Of a stretch of DNA of 64,000 nucleotides, positions 58,039 through 64,000 are shown piece by piece. Numbering within the stretch: position 1 is the stretch's first letter; every line of letters begins with the position of its first letter. The notes beneath the pieces were generated by a model. It worked only from the letters and a program-made list of their open reading frames with translations. It ran no database searches and was not told the DNA's origin. The DNA lies in assembly GCF_023898315.1 (NCBI RefSeq), contig NC_064622.1, positions 355,737,234 to 355,801,233 on the forward strand, read 5' to 3'. This stretch comes from Schistocerca nitens (Eukaryota; Arthropoda; Insecta; Orthoptera; Acrididae). The position numbers and the translations under genes were made by a program.

Positions 58039-59123
58039 GACCCACATTACAGATAGACATTGGTCTAACGTACCATCATAGTCACCTGCACTACACAGAT
58101 AAACATGTTTTTAACAATTTGTGTGGATATGAAATGAAATGATCTCACTGACTCAGTCTCTGGTAAAACACGTGGCAGACTTCAGTTTGTTGGTAGGATA
58201 CTGGAAAAATGCTGCCAGTCTGCAAAGAAGACTGCATACAAAACACCCATATAACCCATTCTAAAATATTCCTCAAGTGTTTGGTATCCATAACAAACAG
58301 GACTCATAAGGACTATTAAACATTTGCAAAAAGGGACAGCTCTGATTGTTAGAAATTTGTTGACCCACAGTCACAAATTCCTGAAGAGTGTGTCTAATAT
58401 CGCTCTTTGTTTGACCTCCACTATTGTGTCTGCCAATTCTTAAATCATCTTCATGTCTGTGACACAGTCCATAATTAAGTCTGCTATCGTTGATGGAAGT
58501 TGGACTTTATCTATGCAACAGGGATGCCATCAACATGGCAAAACTTCAGCTTACCCAGAAGAAATTAGTGAGCCATGCAATTGAATGTCTGGGTGAGGTC
58601 ACAAAACACCAACAGGATAATTTTTGTTGTCTTACTCTGACAGGGCCTCATTTGTGAGATCCTGCATGCCCCTCTTTGCAGAGATAATATACAAGGGTCA
58701 GACTGAGAGGCAGTCAGCATGTTTTGCTCAGAACAATGAATCTATTGTCTCAAATATTTTAACAAATTAGATGTGCTGAAATGGTTCTGCAATCATAGGT
58801 GATTTTTTTCTCTAGTTTTACAGAACAGGGCCACTGCAGCATATTTAAATATGTTAGGGAATGTGCCATGAGCTGTTGATTGCCTTACAAGGATAGCTTA
58901 AAGTAGACCCACCAATTATACTTCATATCAAGAGCTCAGGTTTCGTATTATGTTTTTATTGTGTTGATGTCTGTGTTAATATTTAGAAATAACAAATTTG
59001 TTGCTGTAATACTTATGCAATTTTCTGTTTTGCTCTAGGTTGTACATCAATTTCATAGATGCAAAACCTGCTGATGTTGGCCATGATGGAACTACATTCC
59101 ATGCCATATTTGGTGGCAAGTGA
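52929..59123 (+). CDS. MIF: Macrophage migration inhibitory factor homologue, 3 exons
   Basis: Joined exons 52929-53036, 53175-53347 and 59039-59123 encode 121 residues (366 bases with stop). MIF proteins are small trimeric cytokine-like proteins with tautomerase activity; in insects they are linked to innate immunity. The catalytic Pro follows the initiator Met (MPHLSL). Numbered with Met, Lys33, Ile65, Tyr96 and Asn98 match the human active-site residues. Of the CxxC redox motif only Cys57 remains (PCGVA). Introns begin GTAAGT and GTAAGG and end TTTCAG and CTCTAG. Their phases (0 after codon 36, and inside the Arg94 codon) match vertebrate MIF. Length is a little over the 115 of human MIF. 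There are no stops or frameshifts, so it is probably functional. Intron 2 is swollen by TE debris. D-dopachrome tautomerase is the alternative, less likely from the PMAWGGSTDPC region. Confidence 0.93.
53037..53174 (+). other. MIF intron 1
   Basis: 138 bases, GTAAGT to TTTCAG, AT-rich, phase 0. No repeats in it. Confidence 0.9.
53175..53347 (+). other. MIF: MIF coding exon 2
   Basis: 173 bases, YCVVSVEADLPMAWGGST to HLGIPKN plus two bases of Arg94. This is exactly the length of human MIF exon 2. Donor GTAAGG at 53348. Confidence 0.93.
53519..53571. repeat. (GT)n microsatellite
   Basis: About 22 GT units after a GTGCGTGCGT lead-in, in MIF intron 2. Confidence 0.95.
55177..56960 (-). pseudogene. 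hAT transposase relic (ZMYM1-like) in MIF intron 2
   Basis: Minus-strand text in hAT order, in broken frames: FRFLDQKAYALKGHETLTGN then LLILLDERKNEVPEPK (56845-56720, the upstream block of ZMYM1-type elements). Next VNPETLKGKEFF (about 56550-56520), CFNDAANMYERN (about 56415-56380, second catalytic block) and HCLNLALQKHSKSCEQL (about 56310-56265). Last, an open 121-codon frame 55542-55177 starts MIEILDLFLNEIDTKFNKEY. No C-terminal dimerisation block or element ends were found. It lies antisense to the host gene. Confidence 0.7.
57975..58036. repeat. (CA)n microsatellite
   Basis: About 31 uninterrupted CA units, the longest microsatellite in the window, in MIF intron 2. Confidence 0.95.
58160..58480 (+). 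pseudogene. LINE reverse transcriptase C-terminal fragment
   Basis: The plus-strand text LVGRILEKCCQSAKKTAYKT then ILKYSSSVWYP and LIRTIKHLQKGTALIV resembles the C-terminal region of jockey/CR1-like RT proteins (LEYSSSVWDP block). Broken, about 300 bases, in MIF intron 2. Confidence 0.6.
59039..59123 (+). other. MIF: MIF coding exon 3
   Basis: The first base completes Arg94; then LYINFIDAKPADVG to AIFGGK and TGA at 59121-59123. It holds Tyr96, Asn98 and Phe114. Confidence 0.92.
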
Positions 59124-59325
59124 TGTGATGTTATGAAGTTACAAAGTTTGGGTACACGCATGTGCGTATATATTTCCTGAGTAGTAGATTGGTAACAGAA
59201 ATGTATGTTCAGTTATGTACAATTGAGCTAGTTCGATGGAAACTATATTGTGATAATTTTTGAGTATGATATATGTTATGATTGATTATAACTAAGTACT
59301 AATATGTGCTTATTACTTGGGGATC

Positions 59326-59331
59326 AATAAA
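59326..59331 (+). promoter_or_regulatory. MIF poly(A) signal
   Basis: AATAAA 203 bases after the MIF stop codon, in AT-rich sequence and followed by GTTAAACTTTGTGTTTT, a T/G-rich element. Cleavage probably falls near 59345-59360. Confidence 0.7.
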
Positions 59332-59359
59332 CAAAACTGTTAAACTTTGTGTTTTAATA

Positions 59360-61394
59360 GAAGAAGCCAAACAGTAAATGTAGTTGTTCTTATTTGTGGA
59401 TTAAAAGCCTCCACTACTGTCTTGCTTCAAAATTAAGCACCTTGCAGAATGATTGACAAATACTGGACTGATTCATTCATTTTCTCTTCACTTAACTGTA
59501 GGGGAAACACATTCATGGTTGAATTTAATCAAAGACAACATTGCTATCAAACTTTGTATAACATTTTGCATTGTTCAGTCTTGAATACAGGTTAAAATTT
59601 TAAGCAATCTAAAGAAAATGATTAACAAACCATATGATGTATGTCAATAATAAAATCCAGTACAGTTGTAAAAATTATGTATCTCTAAAAAGGAAAGCAC
59701 TGCCCAGCTTTAGGACTGATGTCCCATCTTTAGACGCATCTGCAAAATTTTAAATGAATGATAATATCTAGGCAAATGGTTAAGGTAATAAAGGACAAAC
59801 AGAATCAACAGAAATTCTTAGAAAAAACGCCTATACATGCATTAAAGCATTGAGTCCACAAAGGATGCATAACTAACAACTAACTTGGTACATGGCATGC
59901 AAGAGAATATCCTCTTCAATCTTAGGTCTTCTAGACATCCTCTCTGAGGTAGATAATAATACTGGCTGAGGGGTACGCCACACATGGATCTACATGAAGA
60001 CAGATAGGCAGTGTCTCACACAGTGCCGCACACACATTCAGACCAGTAGGAAGCACAACCCAAAGATGAAATGCTAGCAGGAGTGGTCCCATACCTGTAA
60101 TGTTAGTGAGTGCATAACTCATGCTATCTGATGGTCAAAATCTAGATTAATGTAGACCACCAACAACCAGTCTAAAAAACCACAAACTGTCATCTGCTGC
60201 CATGTAAGCTAACTTATGAACCAGTGAGACACTGATTACACATTACCACGTTTGCACACGAAAACCTTACAAACCAACCAGTAGGGTCGAACCAAAGTAA
60301 ACTGACAGAACTCCTGCACTGCCTCTCAAGAATTCATATAGCATGCAGAGAGCATAGTCTGAAATTGTCACTCATTGGTAGATGTACAAAGTTGTGGAAC
60401 AGCTAACACAAATGGAAGGAAACCTATAAGACACGTACAGCCTGCCAGCAATCGTAACAGAAGCACCTAAGTTAAGAGCACTATTGATCACATTAAGAAT
60501 AGCCAAACAATAAAAAAAAAGCACAATGAAAGATTTTTATGGAACATTGCTCACGGCAGCTCTAACCAAACCACTAAAATCCTAAATAATATAAATCAGT
60601 GACAATCTGCTGTAAAACACTTAGTAACCTCCAATAACGATGTCTGTAAACATGCTGTAATTTCAAAACTGTAGGACACAATATAACTATAAAGCTAGTA
60701 TTAGACAATATCAAATCCTTATGGCACTAACAGGTAGCCACATCATGAAAGAACCACAGTGTAAGCTTCAGGGACTGGAGCAGAAGAATGGTTTGTTACA
60801 ATTTTGTTTGTTTAACATTGCAGCATGTCAACTTTGGAAACACTTTACCGTTTTACATAGCATTGATTTACACATATGTTTTTCTATTGAGAATGAACAC
60901 TACAGTGGAGAATGAAAAGCTGTATCTCACTGGTACTTGTATTTGCATACTTTCTGCTGCTTATGTTGAAAGTGACAAATATGGATGATTTATGCACATC
61001 ATGAGACATTTTTATACTCTGGTTGTGAAATTAACCACATTGTGTATTGTACCACTCTCAAGAGAATCACTGAACAGTCAGAAGAGGGCGAAGGAATTTA
61101 TGACGTACTGCCCAGCACTTACCTACAGTTTTGAGAAAAGCAAAAGTCGAGTAAATGGGCTCGGAGATTATCTTGTGTGACAGTTCAGTTGGTGAAATAG
61201 TCAACATGTTTCTGTGAAACAATATATCTTTTCATTCAGTTAGCATACTTTTCCATCAAAAATGGCTGATCGTTTTTTCCTCCTTGTGCTCTGCAAGTTA
61301 CGATTGCTTACATACTTAGAACATAATTCCAAGTAGTCTTCCTGTACAATTTTATTCACGAACTACTCATTCAACCATTTTGCTTATGCAGGTC

Positions 61395-61395
<1 letters not shown>
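59360..61395. other. No recognised gene
   Basis: AT-rich intergenic sequence. Reading frames up to about 66 codons show no motif on either strand. I see no TE protein or RNA gene. Confidence 0.45.
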
Positions 61396-61428
<33 letters not shown>

Positions 61429-61429
61429 T
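61396..61429. repeat. (TTA)n microsatellite
   Basis: About 11 TTA units. The Ile-rich minus-strand frame across it is an artefact. Confidence 0.95.
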
Positions 61430-61970
61430 GTAAAAGGGAAAAAAAACCTGATACCAATTTGTGATCACCATTATGCTCATAAATAATAATGCCAGATTCA
61501 CTTAATAATTTAAATGTTTCAGCTTTTTCTACACTTCGATTAACAATAAAAGCAATACAAAAATGAGAAGTAATGTGCATATGGGGTGAGACCTCATGTA
61601 CCCTGACTAAAACTTCAAAATCAAAGGTTATTGTCGATGTACGGTAATTCAGGTGCCAAAGCAACCTCTCCGTTCGGCTCAGTAGTTTACCCAGGTAAAC
61701 TTGCCAGCGGTAAATGACCACAGTGTATGGTGTACTTACATGTAGAACTTTACATGTTCATGCTGTCCTTTTCATGCCCCAACATTCATTATTTTGGGAC
61801 CCCTCACCTTTACTACAATCTTTGTGACCTCATTTTAAACATTTGGGGACTTTAGGCATTCCTCCACCCATATCAGAGGACCACCCACATGTAGGCCCAG
61901 ATCTAGGGGTAGGGGGCAAACGGGTATCTGCGTGGGTGCCAATTTTAGGGTGCGACATATTCTTGAAGGG

Positions 61971-61993
61971 AAAAAAAAAAAAAAAAAAAAAAA
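61971..61993. repeat. A23 homopolymer
   Basis: An A23 run preceded by GAAGGG and immediately followed by dispersed repeat copy B. It may be the tail of a retroposed sequence ending here, but no TSD was found. Confidence 0.7.
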
Positions 61994-64000
61994 CAACTTG
62001 TTTCACAAAGTGCCTAGCATCCAGCACACATTGGTCTATCGATTATTCATATGATTTTGAAACACATCTCTGTTGGTTTTTCAACATATTCTAAGTTGGT
62101 TTCTGACAAAATCTTGAGTTGATTTTTGAATGCGAGCATAGTATATATGAGGTCTCCATTAGGGGTCTCCCCATTGCATCTAGAAATAAAAAAACTTTCC
62201 TGAAGACAAAAGGGGATGGGGCTATACGAGCTGAACCAAATAAACCCAAACGGGTGAGTGGCAATCGCTGTTTGTTTATGTGGTCGATTTGGTGTGCAAA
62301 TGGTCAGCATTGTTATAATTATTAGCGAAATCTGTAGATTCAGACTACCAGAGTGGAAATAGACTAATTACAGGAATAACTGGTAAAAAAGATTACATAC
62401 TATCTTCTCGATGTATCCAAGAAAATGAAATTTGAACAGAAAATTTTTGCCAGATCGCTACACTACCAAAGGCTGCATTCACAGTGGCATAGACAACGGT
62501 CATCCAACACAGTCATCAGAGGTTGCCCAATAACATTGGTCATAGTGCATCTGATCTCCTACGTCATTTTTGGCAAGATCAAGATGATGAGGTTAGGTTA
62601 GAATCTATTCTGTGTTAGAAGTAGGTTAGATATTAACCTCTTAGGGTGGCGTGGACATGGCAACACCTTTGTGCTTGGATAAGAGGGCTGCATAGCTGCT
62701 TCTGCTATTAGAGAGATGCCGAATGCATTTGAATGAGCTTTCCTGTCTCATAAAGAATGTGGTGAATTCTATACACTCTGTCCTCAGTTATCAGAATAAC
62801 CAGACAAGTTTTATGAACATATGAGATGGCGGGAGAATTGTTCTGTTACGTACTCGAGATAATTCATGATGACCTTGAAAAGCAAGTTCTAAACACTATT
62901 TCACTGTAATTATTTAAAGTTGTGTAGATGTATGTCAATTAGCCTTCAATGACTGTCATTTAGCACACAAGTGAAAGCAAAGTGTAAAGTGTAGCATAAG
63001 ATACTCTGAATACCTAAAGCGCTTAAAAGTTTAAATACATACCATACACTACATTTGTAAACCACTTCATATTAACAGAATCACTATCCTATTGGCATAA
63101 AATGCCAGTAAGTAGTAGTAATAATCTGTAGACAACAAATGACGAACTATCACAAGACAGATTAGTACAACAGCTATAAGCATGTAGCATAAACCACCCC
63201 TTTCACTTGAACAAATCATTTTTTTAGGTTTAATCTATGCCTAAAGAGTTTTCAGTAAAGAGTTTGCCTATTTGAGGTTTCGAAGAAATCTGCAATAGCA
63301 GTCCATAGATTCTGTACTATATCCTGATCATGAGATTTTCTTTCTTGTGATGCCACAAGCTCACCCTTTCTTGGACTAATCTTATCAGTTTCTCATGTTC
63401 CATATTGTGTGTGTGAGAGAACTTCAGTCAATTTGACTGAAGAAAACAAACTGATTTGAATTTCGTTGCTTGTCATACGAAGTCTGTACTTTCAGGGGAT
63501 AAAATTGGCTATAGTGTGACCGCGCACATAGTGGCATACTGATGTGAAAACATCGGCCATCTTTAGTCAATGTCGGTTGTCAGCGCAATTGACCAAAATC
63601 AGAGCCACTGCAACTTCAGCCTTAAGGGCCAGTTGTACAGTCCTCGTCCTCGGTTAGCAGCTGCTTTTTTAAGTTCTATTCTCAGAATAGTGGGGAATAA
63701 TTGCAGGATAACTGAACTGGTGATTCTGGCAGGGTTGGTGAAGTTAGCTGGAGAATGTTTCGACAATGGCAGGAATACAGAATTAGTGATAAGATTTACT
63801 GTTACATCAGGGTAGCAGAAGAAACGGGGACATCACACAAATTATGTGGAAGAATATGATGATTCTAAATTTCTGTAGAAAATTTTGTACTACTACCTTT
63901 TCATCTCATGCTTGAGAAACTGGAACTTATTAATGAAATGTGAAACTATTTCCTAACATAAAACCTTTTGCTTGTAGTGGGCCTAATCAGCATTTGATGT
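61994..64000 (+). repeat. Dispersed repeat, copy B (runs off the window)
   Basis: Matches copy A (6691-7775) over 61994-62468 and 63624-64000. Aligned words include GATTTTTGAATGC, CATCTAGAAATAAA, GGGGATGGGGCTA and GGCCTAATCAGCATTTGAT. Between the two parts lies an insertion, 62469-63623, absent from copy A. Similarity continues to the window edge. Confidence 0.75.
62469..63623. mobile_element. 1.15-kb insertion with imperfect 20-bp inverted ends
   Basis: Interrupts repeat copy B exactly where copy A is continuous (compare 7345-7360). The left end is AAGGCTGCATTCACAGTGGC. The right end, reverse-complemented, is AAGGCTGAAGTTGCAGTGGC, 16 of 20 identical. No transposase text is readable, so it looks like a non-autonomous DNA transposon. 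The TSD could not be fixed, so superfamily is unknown. Confidence 0.6.

Larger units (their letters stand above)
53348..59038 (+). other. MIF intron 2, 5.7 kb
   Basis: Contains (GT)n at 53519-53571, C runs near 54474-54494, a hAT relic (about 55177-56960, minus strand), G-rich DNA at 57521-57550, (CA)n at 57975-58036 and a LINE fragment (about 58160-58480). Text near 53830-54000 (EDNKRESRKHWLW) faintly recalls a PIF/Harbinger protein but is too short to call. The rest is AT-rich with no motif. Confidence 0.75.

Noticed and set aside
61843-62027. Gene with Lys-rich end
   Set aside because: The frames cross the A23 homopolymer at 61971-61993 and show no domain.
1-64000. CRISPR arrays, bacterial operons or a novel defence system
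   Set aside because: No regularly spaced repeats and no prokaryotic gene organisation. Introns, SINEs and LINEs show that this is animal DNA.

Overview
This is a eukaryotic, insect-type genomic window. It is AT-rich, intron-containing and dominated by decayed transposable elements (TEs). Several repeat families match, from memory, families common in large acridid grasshopper genomes (Schistocerca-like): tRNA-headed SINEs, RTE-type LINEs ending in (CAA)n, and Tc1-like elements. The organism is therefore probably a locust or grasshopper; this is inference, not proof. There are no bacterial-style operons, ribosome-binding sites or CRISPR arrays.

Only one ordinary host gene is supported: a three-exon macrophage migration inhibitory factor (MIF) homologue on the + strand (coding exons 52929-53036, 53175-53347 and 59039-59123; 121 residues). 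Splice sites are intact, its two introns lie where the vertebrate MIF introns lie, and there is a poly(A) signal at 59326. Intron 2 (5.7 kb) holds microsatellites, a minus-strand hAT transposase relic and a LINE fragment.

Layout. 1-5.1 kb: noncoding DNA, a LINE 3' fragment and a hairpin MITE. 5.2-6.7 kb: an old RTE-like LINE. 6.7-7.8 kb: copy A of a dispersed repeat split by a SINE; copy B is at 62.0-64.0 kb. 7.9-9.1 kb: Tc1-like relic. 12.5-14.6 kb: hAT relic. 14.8-16.5 kb: Tc1-like then mariner-like relics. 17.4-20.7 kb: nearly full-length RTE LINE with a long open reverse transcriptase. 20.75-22.06 kb: a transposase relic whose second D and E are separated by 82 codons. 22.5-23.75 kb: Tc1-like element with both inverted ends. 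23.9-41.3 kb: one Gypsy retrotransposon (minus strand) expanded to 17 kb by nested insertions, the main one a hAT element (26.3-34.2 kb) that itself carries SINEs and LINEs. 41.3-45.7 kb: pogo-like (weak), MITE, P-element-like and RTE relics. 45.7-51.1 kb: a LINE split by a second Gypsy element (46.4-50.8 kb). 51.3-52.26 kb: a foldback element with a tRNA-like cassette in each arm, just upstream of the MIF gene. 59.4-62.0 kb: little recognisable.

The sequence allows relative dating by nesting: Gypsy-1 is older than the hAT, which is older than the SINEs and LINEs inside it. The pyrimidine-rich LINE at 32.3 kb inserted into another copy of its own family. Several target-site duplications (TSDs) can be read directly, so the order rests on sequence, not only on resemblance.
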